DNA from: Bryoerythrophyllum caledonicum
Taxonomy: Eukaryota > Streptophyta > Bryopsida > Pottiales > Pottiaceae
DNA: 64,000 nt
NCBI GenBank assembly: GCA_963971425.1
Contig: OZ020515.1
Location: 6,154,291-6,218,290 of the forward strand
Direction: 5' to 3'
How positions within the stretch are numbered: the stretch's first letter is position 1; the number at the start of each line of letters is the position of its first letter. Both the position numbers and the translations under genes were made by a program. This document shows, in pieces, positions 47,296 through 59,413 of this stretch. The notes beneath the pieces were generated by a model, which was given only the letters and a program-made list of their open reading frames with translations, searched no databases and had not been told where the DNA came from.

Positions 47296-50200
47296 ATGGC
47301 TTCCATGGCGGATCATGTTCTGGGATCTGTCGTAATCCGTGGTGATAGTGCATCGGTCCCGATATTTTTTCCTACTGATTCTGAGGGAATTGCGTTTGTA
47401 GGTTCCCTTCAATTAAGGCAGCGTTTCAACATCATTGAGGGGTCCTTGAATGTTGAGAAAGAGGAGCTTGACGTGTTCACAGGAGAGCTCACACACACTA
47501 TAGCGCAATCATCTTGTATTCGGAACAACGTAGTAGTCTGGCCATTTAGGGCCGGGAAGTACATAGTGTATGGAGCTAGGGATAGTCCTGACGATTCCCC
47601 TTCACTTTCCTTAACACCGAAGTTGTCTACTTCTACATCTCAGGTGACACCTTTGATGCAGAAAGTGAAATTAGAACCGGATGTGAATCTTATTCACATC
47701 CTCAGCGATGCCTCTGAAAGTGAGAGTCCAGGTCATAGGCCAGCTGAATCCGAGAAGACATCGTCAATTCCGGCTAAGGCTCTGACTAAGGCTCCGGCAA
47801 CTGCTCCCAATTTCTCTCTGCCTTCAGGCTCCAAGCCATCGGTGATAACTAATCCTGATCAATCTTCTAGTACTTTGGAGTGTCTTCGTAATCTTCGGTC
47901 TCGATCCAGATCAAAATCTATTTTAACGAAGATAGACTTTGATTCCATTAGAATTGAGAAGGTTGACTTCCTTCCAGCTGCTTTCAATGGAGATGTCATC
48001 TTTGAGCTTCCACCTTTGAGAAAAGGAATTTCTTCATCACAGGCAGGGTCGCTCTTCGGTATGGATAAGAAACATGACGGACATAGTTGGACAAGAACCG
48101 TGACCACTCACATTGCCAATGATTCCAACCTCACCTTCAGGACATCTTCCTGCTTGGGACATTTGCAATGTCTCAATCTTCAATGCGAATACTTGCAATG
48201 GAAGCATAGAGGATCAAACGTTAATGAGACTAAATGGTAGGGCACTTCGTCTTTAGTATTTGGGGTCGGTGGAGCTACTCTTCCGGGTTCAACAGTTGTC
48301 TACAAACTTTGCCGAGTTCAGCCAACCTGTTTAGATAGCTGCCCGACAAAAATTTACTATGTGTTGGGAAAGGACACCATGACCCGTCTATGTGTCCATA
48401 TGGGAACTCATGTGCATCCGGTAAAATTAGGCAACTGTCGAGATTCCTCCACAAAGCTGAAGACTCTGATTTTGGAGCAAGTAGAGCGGACCCCTACTAC
48501 CACAAACTCTGCCATTATTTTAGAAGCCAGTAAGGAGTTCCTCGGTGAGCTACTGTTATGTCCAGAGGGAGTTCCACAGAAGCCACTAGTCCTAGACGAT
48601 CTAGTTCCGGTTCTGGAGAAATTTAAGCAAATGACATCTCTTAGTATCCGCAACGAGGTTACAACATTTAGATACTTGCGACGCTTTGGTATAATGGATA
48701 GCATCACAAAACTTCGGGGATCAACCAATTGGGCTTTTGTAGAGCAGAATCGATTTCCGGGCCTAGGCACTGATTTGGACAAGGTGTTCCTGTTTAAGAT
48801 GGCCGAAGTTGGTCATGGGAGTGGCGTAGACCTTGTGAAGCGAATGCAACCTGGAGGAGACCTTGAAGATTCCTAGATCATGTTTGACCATGTCAAACGA
48901 GTTAAAGGATGGACCACGATGGATTGTCATGTGTACGATTCAACTTACTGCAAAGTGATGACGATTGCCGTATGTGACATGCAATCCGAGGACGTCAATG
49001 CTCAGCTAGTGTTTTGAAAGAATTTGAATGCAGTTGCTGCACGACACGATGTTTCTTCAGTTTCATTCAAGGGGTTCATGGCTGATAGCGCACGGCCAAT
49101 TGGAATGCACTCCGCATTCTTTACGGGAGCAGTGATGCGTCAGTACCTATGGACAATCGCGAGAGAACGTGCCTTTTCCACTGGACTCAATCCCTCGAAA
49201 AGCATACAAAGGCTGACATTAGAGCCGACCTTCGAGAGCAACATCGTGAGCTTTGCAAGCAGTACAAAGATGCAAAGACAATGGAGGAAGCCGAAGCAAA
49301 GTACTTGGCGATCAAAGCATGGTGGTTATCTTCGGGTGCAACATCTGATGCCGGTGCCGTGCGTCTTGACTTATGGCTTGCCTTTTGGCATTTTCGATAT
49401 CGACAATGGGGTGGGTTTATGGTATCGGTAAGTCCTCACCTCATTCATGGCACTTAGATTTTAAAAGAGTTGGTTACTACTTAATTGAATATTCAATTTT
49501 TGACAATATTTGTGACCAATGTGACGGCAGTCTGAATCATGCTATCTGCGGGGGGTGTGCCGTCAGCGGCACTCCTTAGATGTGTAGACCTTCATAGTGA
49601 GAACTGTACTACATGATGGGGATCTGCCGTCAACGGCAGACCTAATTGCTGTCATTAATAAACCTTGAGTAGGCTTCATGTGGACTACTCTGCCGGTTCT
49701 GGCACTCCAGTCTTGAACGATTTCACCGCTTCACTTGAGACCACCAATGTTCTTTGCCGCTACCGGCACAACAGATTGGGCTAGTCCACTACGTCAGTAG
49801 TTTTTCCTTCACAACTGATGCGCCGTCTTCTTTCCCTTCACCTTGATTTTCTTTCACTTGTCGACCCGTTTATTTTAGTCTTGCAGATGGGTGTGCCGTT
49901 GACGGCACACCTTTTGGATGGACCATTTCCTTTGGAATGGCCGTACAAATGGACTCCGTTTTTTTTTGGTTTTTTTTTCACAGGTCCTAAATATTGGTTT
50001 CAACTCTTCATGTATTGACTTGCCTCGCCGTCTTGCTCTTTGTGATTTTTTGCAATTTTCAGTTTCAGCTTGTTATCTTCAAGTTCATTGATCATATTAT
50101 CTTGAATGTGGTCTACAGGAACTTTCCGATTCTGAATTGGATGAAATGCCATCTTGCAATTTAGCGGAGATTGTCCACAACAAGTGGTTGGAGCAGTTGG

Positions 50201-51567
50201 GAAAGCGTGGAAATGATTTATACGTTGCCATAGTCGATGACATGGTTCGGGCATTCATGCAAGTCGTGGCTTGCTATCAATACTCAAAAGGTGAGCGAGG
50301 AGGGCAAGGGCCTAGGAAGGAAGAGCTTCGACTTTGTGCTGCTCATCGGATTGCTCAACGTTCAGGGAACTCAAAATCACTTCATGAGGCTTTCTGTAAT
50401 ATGCCTGGCGCTGCTGAATTTTGCACTCGCCCTCCGCATTTGGAAGGAGAAGAAGTCTTCTTGTCCGTGAAACGAAAGCCAGACCTTCCTCCCGGATCGG
50501 AGTTCGATTCTCATCGTCCAGACAAAATCAACGTTTCACGTCCTAGAGTCGCAACAAGGGCGTCTTCACAAATTACCGTGGACCTTACTACTGACGATTG
50601 TGTCTATTCAGCAGTTGCGGAAGCTCCAACGAACCTCGCTAGTATCCCTAGAAAAGGAATTTCAACTAGAGTTACCCACACTATGGGTGTGTTGGAGACT
50701 GCCTGTGACGAGAGCAAGTGGCATATCGCTAGGCTTCCGAGGACATCAGCGAAAGCCTGTTTTGCACAACAGGCTGGTACGAAGAAGAAGTGTACTGCTC
50801 GAATTGTGCAGAATAACAAGAGTACTGCCGCACCGACTTACACTGGCATGATGAAGAACTATAAGAAGACGCGGCTTAATAAGATGCAGTTTTTCTTTTG
50901 TAACGATGACATCAATCGTTGTATGATGGGATGAAAGAGGGACTGGGTTATTTCTAAGCTAGCGGTCCCCGATGTTTGGCCAGTTAAATCTGGCATGTCC
51001 CTCACGAAGGCCGAGGTTCTACGTCTTGGAAATGCGGGTTTTCGACTCGCCGAGCGCGCATTGCTCTCTTCACGGAAGTTGTTCTCTCAGGATGGTGCAG
51101 TCTTTGACTTGAAATCTGTTCCAACTCCGGTGAACTCAGATGAGCATCCAAAGCGGAGATTTGGCAAGAACGTCCGCCGGAACCCGAAGGCCCCTACCAC
51201 CAGACATCGGAACACCTGCGCATCTACACTTTCGGTTCTTGGAAAAATCAGTAATCTTCTTATGCTCCCAGATCCCGCATTTGGCTGCATTATCTCGTTC
51301 GAGTCCAAATCCATTACTAAGGTTTCAAACTACATGATTTCTATCAGTCAATTTCCTAGTTGTGACTGCTTGTCTTTCAAGGAGATGTCTAGCAAGTCTC
51401 TTGGCAGACGTCCTCAATGGTGTTACTGCAAACATCTATATTTTGTCTTCACCATTGTTTGTGAGCTAGATCCAGAGGTGGATGTGTATATGCACGCCCC
51501 TAGTTTTAGCTTCAACGAGATAAAGCGTGTTCTCAAAGTGCTGCTTCAGAAAGAGGGCTGCACGTAG
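47296..51567 (+). pseudogene. Mutator-like transposase with SWIM zinc finger (2 exons), inactivated
   Basis: ATG at 47296 (MASMADHVLGS). Exon 1 47296-49427 and exon 2 50119-51567; the junction ATCG/GTAAGT to CTACAG/G keeps phase. About 1,193 codons. After an unrecognised N-terminal third comes the MULE core: HVYDSTYCKVMTIAVCD with a candidate first Asp (about 48925), FKGFMADSA with the second Asp (about 49068-49094), ERTCLFHWTQSLEKH (about 49156), and a Glu-rich helix before IKAWW. Near the C-terminus CDCLSF and, 12-20 residues on, CYCKHLYFVF form a SWIM finger (about 51360-51450), usual in plant MULE and FAR1-type proteins. In-frame TAG at 48238 and 48874, TGA at 49015 and 50932, and one lost base near 49094 break it. 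Role: cut-and-paste transposition. Confidence 0.82.
49428..50118 (+). repeat. transposase intron with five copies of the shared palindrome
   Basis: Palindrome copies are at about 49553-49576, 49621-49642, 49688-49708, 49752-49771 and 49889-49913 (for example GGTGTGCCGTT followed by GACGGCACACC). These are the same family as in the methyltransferase introns. Donor GTAAGT and acceptor CTACAG bound the intron. Confidence 0.85.
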
Positions 51568-51611
51568 TGTTTGATTTCACGATGTCACCTTTGTATTTAT
51601 TTTCTATGAAG
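51568..51611 (+). other. junction between transposase gene and inserted LINE
   Basis: Only 44 bp separate the transposase stop codon from the LINE tail. No polyadenylation signal or MULE terminal repeat fits in this space, so the transposase 3' UTR and the right end of its element are probably on the far side of the LINE, beyond 64000. Confidence 0.5.
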
Positions 51612-51622
51612 AAGAAGAAGAA

Positions 51623-51647
51623 CGCCGGTTCCCGAAGGGAACCGGCG
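51623..51647 (-). other. 3'-terminal hairpin of the LINE
   Basis: A perfect 11-bp GC-rich stem (CGCCGGTTCCC with its complement) closes a 3-base loop. On the element's sense strand it is followed directly by TTCTTCTTCTTC. Position at the extreme 3' end suggests a structure recognised by the reverse transcriptase for priming; this role is inferred. Confidence 0.75.
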
Positions 51648-54600
51648 TGAATAAAGTGTCTGTTCGTTCCATTGCTAAGACCATGCCCACCGGACAAGGA
51701 ATTAGCGAACTGGAACTACTTCCCCCTTTCGAGGGTAGACACTATGTAACGAGTAGCCAGAAACCACCCAACAACGACCAACCACGACCAAACTAACTAA
51801 ACAACAAAAAACAAAACCAAACAGGCAGCCAATCAGGAAGAGACAGAGTGGCGAAGTTCCTAAGGGGGGTCTTGCCTATCAGGGAGGACTTGGTTGTTTT
51901 TTATTTTGCGTTTATGCACTAAAATAGACATGGCATGTTGAATAGCGATGGTGTTGATATTTTTAAAGGTAGTTTTAATTGTATCAATGGGTATCTTGAA
52001 GGTATCTTCTAGAGTTTTCATAGATGGGATAAAGGTGGTGGCACGAGCGCCGGATGTGATAACAATAAGGGGGTCCACGTTCCAGCCGAGGGCAATGATG
52101 TCGTCTATGAGGGGTTGGTATTTATCTATTTTGTTTTGTATTGTTTCCGGGGAGAATCTATCGTTGCAATATGTAAATTCGATGAATTGAATGGTGTAGT
52201 CTTGGTTGATGTTCTCGGGTGGTGGGTCGTTATATGGTAAACCTTTGACACAAAGAATGTCCGGTTTGAGCCTAGCGTTGCAATGACATCTTTGGGTCAT
52301 ACATGAGCATGGAAGTAGCCATGGGGGGACCGTGTTTTCTTGTGGATTGCTATTAAAAGTGCCGGCGTTCATAAGTATGAAACATCTCGATTTATTGTAG
52401 GAGGTGATTAGTTTTCGGACTTCCCATACCCCTCTGTTATGTCTTTTAACAATTAGGGAGTGTATGTGGTGGTTTTGGCATTTGAGTAGCACATGAAGCC
52501 ATTTGTCGGGGTCCGTTGAGGGGCATATGGGGCATGTTATGGATGGGAATCTTTCTATTCCAAAGAAGAGTTGTTTGCGAGCGTTTCCCATGTACTGACC
52601 CGTACGGAATTTGATGAGGCACGTTATTTGTGAGTCTGAGATGATGGGGTTTTTCCAAAAGTTTGTAGAGAGTTCATTGTCTATGTCGTTATTGTTAGTC
52701 CATTTTTCTATGTTAGGAATATTTTCTGAGATTGTATCCAGGTTGTTGTAGAGGTCTTGTTTTTTGAGATATTTGCCCAGAAATCTAATTGGGCCTTTGT
52801 CGGGGGTATCTTCTTTGGAAGGCCAATCTTCTTTTTGAAAGTAGTATGGGGTGGCATGAGCATGTTCGTGAGGGTCTTTGGCGTTTTTGTGTGTTTTTTC
52901 TCGGCCTTCTTTTGCAAGTTTGTCTGCTTGTTCGTTGCCATCAATGTTGGCATGGGCTCTGACTTTGTGAAGGGTTGTGATTTGTGTACGTTTTTGTAAC
53001 ATTTGTACCATTGATGTTAGTATGGTTTGGTCGGGGTGACTGTTGTGAAGGGTTGGGTGTGTTATTTGAGTGTTTAGTAGGTAGAGTGCATTTATACAAT
53101 CGGTGAATATATGTGCAGGTTCATTTTTGTATTTTGTTGTGATGATTTGTAGTGTTTTGTGAATGGCCATGAGTTCTGCTCTGAGGATATTTTGTAGTCC
53201 ATGGAGTCTTTTGGCTAGTTTAATTTCTTTGGTAGAATTATATATGCCATAGCCAGCTTTTTCTCTTCGCCAAGAGCCCGGGCTAATTTGTTCCGGTGGT
53301 TTAAAGGAGCCGTCGGTGTAATAACTGTATGCGGGGTTAAATTTTGGTGTGGTATAAGTTGGGTAGTCTGGGAGAGGAGGACGTAAGACGGAGTAGTTTA
53401 ATGTGTTGTTGTCATATTTTAATTTTGACCATTTTTTACTTTTGTTTACGGGGGTTTGTATGGGTGTTGGTGGGGCCGGTTTTGTGTATGGTCGTTGTAT
53501 GTCTAGATTGTCTGTTATGGAGGTAAGTTCCGCAAGTTGTTCTAGGGAGCCCAGGTTTTGATTTTGATGATGGACGCATAGTATTTGTAATGTAGATGGC
53601 TCTATTCGGGGTTTTTTTAGCTCGGGTGGGATATTAGGTTCTTCGTATGGTATTGTGTCTGCTTCGAATAATGCAATGATGTGGGAATCTGGGAATGGGT
53701 TTGAATGTTGGTTGTTGTTTTGGTACCAATTGTTGTTCGGTGTGACGATGATTGTTTTTGTGTTATTTGGATTGTGTTTGGCGGCAAGTCTAGCCCAATG
53801 TATGGCTTGTTCTATGTCTTTCTCGTTGTGGGGGTGAGCTATTCCATTTCCGATCCATTTGTGTTCAAAGGCCTTGCCTAGGGATCCAAATATTTTGTCT
53901 CTTTCGTACGGTGAGTAGAATTTATTTAGTTTGGTAGGACATGTGATCGGGGAGGAAAAGTATGAGTGTTCGATGTTAAAGGATGATATTAGTGAGTCTA
54001 AAATGGGGGTGGGTATTGTGTATTGCGCATTTTTGAGGGGGTCAGTTTTTGGTATTCGATATTTATATCTTTGGTAAAGCCATATTAGTTCGGTTTCAAA
54101 GGGTTGGGTTGTTGGTTCAATGTTTGTAGGGGATTGTAATTTTGTATGATATTGGTTCCATAACCATTGGAGCCGGGTAATGGGTATGGTGTGTAAATGT
54201 CGGCCGTTTTCTTCGTATAGATGTGCTTGATTGTTATCTATTTGAATTGTGTTTGAGGATGTAAGGATATCATTTTCGGGGTTGCATTCTGTTGTGTAGA
54301 TGTTTAAGAGTGGGATAATTATGGGTGGCGTTACGGACCTTGAGTCTGAGGATTGTTCTTGTGGATGGTGGGCAAGGATGGTATCTGAGTATATTTTGTT
54401 TTGGATCTTTTGGTAGTATTGTTTTAATTTTTCAGTGTTATGTGTGGAGGTATTGGCGTCATGCCGTGGAAAAAGGTCTCTTTGGGGGAGCCATTTATTG
54501 TATGTATTATCATTGTGTTGCCATTGGCATAGGTATTTTGTGTAGGTATTTTGTATGTTATTTGTGTCTGTGTGTTGGATATGTTTATGGTTTATGATAT

Positions 54601-57600
54601 TATTAATGGGGTATGTGGTAGGGTTTTTGGGGATGTATGTTGGGGGGCGGGGGTGGTATGTATGTGGAGGGTTAGGGGGATTGGTTGGTGTGGGAATATT
54701 TCTTGGGATGATGTTGTTGTTGAGGGTGATGAATGGATCTTTAAGTGTATGAGAGTATGGGTGTATCTTGCAAGGAGTATGACATATAGTGGGGCATGTT
54801 ATGTGGCAAAATAGTTGCTTAGCAACACTTAGGGCACTCTTTATTAGTTTAGATGGGGTGAAGTGGTAGGTTTTGAAGTCATCATTGTTCATGATGTGTG
54901 TACCGTTAGGTAAGGTAATTTGGTTTAGTTCAAAAATATTTTTTGAGAGGAGTTTTTGTAGAAGCATTTGGGAGAGTTGGGCATTGAGTGTGTTATGATT
55001 TAATGTTTCTTGGCGCCATAGTATTTCTAGTGTTGTAGGATGAGTGAGGAAGTTCAGGAGCGTACTTTTAAGATGGGCTTTAGCTATATGTTTCAATAAG
55101 AAGAATGTTCGTGTTATTGGTGATCTTATGCAGTCACTTTTTTTAATTCTTTGTATGTTTTCAGCGCCACCATATTGGGCAAGGACATAGTGAGTTAATC
55201 CATTATATATTTTCCCAAGTCTTCCTTTATGGTTTTAAGCATTTTGCAATTGTTCGCCTATACATCGGAGGTATGCATTTTTGAGGGAGAAAGCTTCAAG
55301 TCCAAATAGGTTATGTGGTAGTTGGGTTATTGCATTTGACATACATTTTGGTAATCCACATATGGTTTTTTGAATGGCTATTATTTTTTTATCAAATTTT
55401 TTGATAGCTGGCATAGAGTATGGTACACCGTAGAAACTGTATGCCACACCTGGGCGTAGTACGGTATCAACCATTTTTATTTTTTGTTTCATGGTGGTTG
55501 GGCATGTTGTTAGTTCTTTGCATTGTTTGATGAGCTTTGTGGTTGTAGTGTGGATTTGGATTTTCCATTTTAGTGAGGGAACAAGATTTGTACCTAGGTA
55601 TATGTATGGTTCGTTTTGGTGTAGTATAGGGATTGGTTGGTTGCGGTAGTTGATGTTGGAGGTTTGCATTAGGGCTTTGAAAGTGGTAGGGTTCAATTTA
55701 GATTTGTTTGGGCATCCGGTAGCGGCACATTTTGGAACTCCCACATCCATGCCAGCCCATTTACAATATCTATCAATTTTATGGAGTTGTATTTGGAGTG
55801 ATTTGATATTGTTAGTTATGGTGGCTAGGTCATCTGCGTATGCGGCGGAGTTTATTGTGACTTGTGATGTGCCGAAAGTATATCCATTATTGCCTCTTTC
55901 TAGCCATCTAAGTAGTGGTTCTAAAAATATAATAAATAGGTATGGGTTGAGGGTGTCCCCTTGTATAGTTCCTCTTTGGATGGGTATAGGTTTTGTTTTC
56001 CCAAAGTGTTCGCCGATATAGCAAGTAGATGATTGGGAATAGATGTTTCCAACAAGTGTAGTTGCCTCTTTTGGGTAGCCAAGGTCTGACATTATTGCTA
56101 GAAGTCTGGCATGATCAATTGAGCCAAAGGCATTTTTGAAGTCCACGTATAGTATGTATATATTTTGGTTAGTAAATTTTGCGTCTTCTAATGCGGCTAT
56201 TATAGTTTGTATTTGCCGTGCGGTACTTCTCTCCGCTCTAAATCCTTCTTGACTATCATGTAGGATTTTGAATTTTTCGCCGTATGAGGATAGTATGTGG
56301 GTGAGTGTACTGGTAAAAAGCTTATATATTGTGTTAGCTAGTGCAATTGGTCTATGATTGGGTAGCATGGATGGATCGCCTTTTTTGTATAGTAGAATTG
56401 TTGCACTTGTTTTCCATGAATTTGGTATTTGTTTTTGTTTATAGCAGTGAGAAAAGAGTAGTTTATGAAATCTTGGAGGCATGTTTTTGAGTATTGAGTT
56501 TGGTATGCGGTCTGGGCCTGGGGCTTTATTATTTCCAAGATTTTGGAGGCATGTGTCGTATGTGGCTCTGTTGAGGTATTTATGTAGTGGAATTTCTGGT
56601 TCGCCCCGTTCGTCAAGGGTATATCCGTCCAGGTCGTGCCAAGGGTATTGGCGTATTGCACATGTGCATTCTATTGTATGTTGTGGCTGGTAATTACATG
56701 TTGGTACTGTTGGTCTATTGGTTTTTGTTTGTTGGTTGAATATTTCATTCGCAATGTCTTCGGGGCTAGTTAGAATATTATTATATTGATCTTTGATACA
56801 ATCCATTGGTGGGGATTCAAGGTTTTTAAAGACTTTTTTGTTAATTTTTTTGGGGCTGGTTTCGTATAGTTGTCTGTATTTTGAGATGGCTTTTTTAATG
56901 TTTTCTTTTGTGTATTTTGTGATTATTTTCCGGGCTTGTATGTTGGCATTTTTTGCAATTATCGCGATATCTTTTATCCATGTATCGTGGGGAAGGTCCG
57001 GAGGCGGCAGGGTAGGGATTTGGATGTGTTGTGTATTTGATAGTTCGTTGTGTATGGGGTGGTTACGCCATTGAGGGTTGTTTTTTACAATTCTAATGGT
57101 TTTACGTATGGTATGGTATGTGGTTAAGTGTTGTTTCCAAATTTTAGAAAGTTTGCGGGGTAGATACCCGCCTTGTTGAGAGGTTTTGTTTGTCATTTGG
57201 GGTATTGGGTGTGCTCTACAAGTTTGTTCTAGTGTATCAGAGATTTTATTGATGAGTTTGTCTAGAGAGTGGCATGCTTCTTGCCATTGTGCTTGTGTTA
57301 ATTGACTATTGATTTCAAGAGTGTTTATGAGGGAGTCTATTTGTAGGGTGTTTTCTTCGAAGAATTTTGTGTTGAATTTTTCTATGTTGGTTTTTGGGAT
57401 GGGGTTGAATATGCGTATAGTGTCTTTGTTTGGAATTGTAGGAGTTCTACTAATTAGTGTGTTATTTGGGATGTGCAGTTGTACGGGTGAGTGGTCCGAA
57501 TTGAGAATACTATCTTTGTTTGTTGTGGAGGTGTATTGTGTGTTGTTGTTTGTATTTATATAGAAACCATCTATTAGACTCCAATCACTATAATTGTAGC

Positions 57601-58879
57601 CACCTTGTCTAGAGAATTGTGTATCGGTATTGATGTAAGTGAAGTTTAAGTTTTCTGTGAAGCGGCGCCATTGGTAATCAATGTTTTGAGGGGGGGTGTG
57701 ATGGTTTCCATTTTGGCGGCCAATTAGCGCTATGTCTCTATTGAAGTCTCCACATAATAGGTATGTATGATTGGGATGATTATTAATATGGGTTGTAATA
57801 GTGTTTTGTATATCTAAGAGAAATCTAGTATCTTCGGGATGGGATGGCATATACATGTGAAAGATTAACCACGATTGTAGTGGGTGATTAGTGATTTTAA
57901 TTATTTGAATGTATGGTGATATGTGCATTGGGGTAGGGATTTTGTTGATGTTGCCGGGGAATGTATATTTTTTGTGTATTAATGTAAGGAGGCCACCGCG
58001 GCCCGGTGTATATGGTCTCCTTTGTTGCATGCATCTTGTAAGTGCATGTGTATTGTTAAAGATGAGTTTATAGTCTTGAAATATATTTTGTATATAATTT
58101 GTAGATTTTGTGGCGGTTAGTTTTGTTTCTTGTATAACTATAAGAGCCGGTGGTGTGTCTGTGTTTGCGACTAGAGTTTGTAAGCTAGGAAGGGCAGTGT
58201 TTAGTGAGGAGGCATTCCATGTGATTATGTATGTATTTTCTTGGTTTGGTCTAATGTTTTGATTTTGGTTTTGAGGAGGGATGTAGGGAGGAGGTGGGGG
58301 TGGGTGGGTGTATTCTGGTATAGGGTCTAGACATTTTAGTGATTCACTTATGAGGTTGTTAGGGAGGTAAGGGAATTTTAGTTTTATTATATCATTTGAG
58401 GGTGGTATGTCTTGACTATGTAAGAAGTCGTATAGTCTTTTATGTATTGAGTTCTCATGGTTTATAATATTTTGGTTGTCTACTAGGAATTCAGTATAGG
58501 GGTGTGGGATGTAAATGTGTCGTTCTGGTGGGTTTTGTAAGGTTAGTAAGGTTTGTAGGAGTGTATTAGTCCATGTAATTGTGTTCCAATCTTGTGGATT
58601 TAGAAGTTGGTTACATTCATCTATGTTTGGATGAGTAGTGATTATTAGTGCATATAAGATGTGAGGTGGTGGATGCGTATTTTTTTGTTGTATGTATTGG
58701 GCAATGTTTGGGTGGGAAGTGTTTTGTATGTGGTGTAATGTATGTGTATTTTTTAGAAATGGTGCGAAGGGTTTTGCAATGTGTTCATATTCTGGTTGGA
58801 GTTTTATGGTATAAGGTATAAAGTAGATTTTGGCATTTTTTTTATGTGATGTAGGATGTCTTTTTAGTATATTGGGCAT

Positions 58880-58903
58880 GGGTCCCGGGTTGGTTTCAAT
58901 GTC
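58880..58903 (-). other. intact 2A-like ribosome-skipping motif
   Basis: The minus strand encodes LLLLLGGDIETNPGP, which fits the 2A signature D-x-E-x-N-P-G-P preceded by a hydrophobic helix. In known 2A peptides the ribosome fails to join Gly and Pro, releasing the upstream protein. Here it would separate the repeat-rich leader from the endonuclease/RT part at residue about 732. Confidence 0.85.
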
Positions 58904-59389
58904 TCCTCCTAGAAGTAGTAGGAGTTTGTGGTATATATGTTTAGTGGTGTATTTTAAAGGCTTTGTTGTGTTATTAATGACTTGTTGGTTTGGGGGTAGG
59001 TGGATGTTTGTATTTTGTGTGTGAGTTGTGGGTTTATTTATTTTTATAGTAGGTGTAGTTGTTTTCGTCTTTAGTTTATTTTTTGTCCTTGTGTTTTTTG
59101 TGGTTGTTTTTGTTTTAGTAGTGTATGGATGTATGTATGATTGGTTGTATTTTATCTTGGTTGTTTTTGTCCGTGTGCATATGTAACTATTATGTTCAAG
59201 ACTATTTGTATGTGGGTTTATGTTGGTTTTTAAAGTGGCTTTTAAGTCCTTTTTTTCATATGCGGTGTTATTATATACTTTGTGGTTTGTACAATTGTTT
59301 GTTTTGGTGTTTATATTAGTATTTGGTATGAAATATGTTTTGGTATTCTTTTTGTGCGAAGCGGGGTGTCTTTTTAATATGTTCGGCAT

Positions 59390-59413
59390 GGGTCTTGGGT
59401 TAGTCTCCATGTC
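59390..59413 (-). other. second 2A-like motif, mutated at the critical Gly
   Basis: Encodes LLILIGGDMETNPRP, where NPGP is changed to NPRP (GGA to AGA). This change is expected to abolish skipping. The next residues (MPNILKRHP, SHKKN) match those after the intact copy, so the two arose by a duplication with a 510-bp (170-codon) period. Confidence 0.8.

Larger units (their letters stand above)
39018..51567. mobile_element. candidate MULE-type DNA transposon carrying a DNA methyltransferase gene
   Basis: Two large intron-containing genes diverge from a 674-bp intergenic region: a methyltransferase-like gene on minus (46621 to 39018) and a Mutator-like transposase with SWIM finger on plus (47296 to 51567). 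Both are decayed in the same way. They share a family of about 24-bp palindromes found only in their introns. No other gene interrupts the unit. The true ends and the 9-bp target duplication expected for Mutator elements were not found. The right end is occupied by a LINE inserted at about 51612, so the right terminus may be displaced beyond the window. Treating the pair as one mobile unit is inference. Confidence 0.55.

Noticed and set aside
51623..51647. Bacterial-type intrinsic terminator
   Set aside because: The genome is eukaryotic, and the hairpin sits at the LINE 3' end with a TTC tail rather than a T-run.
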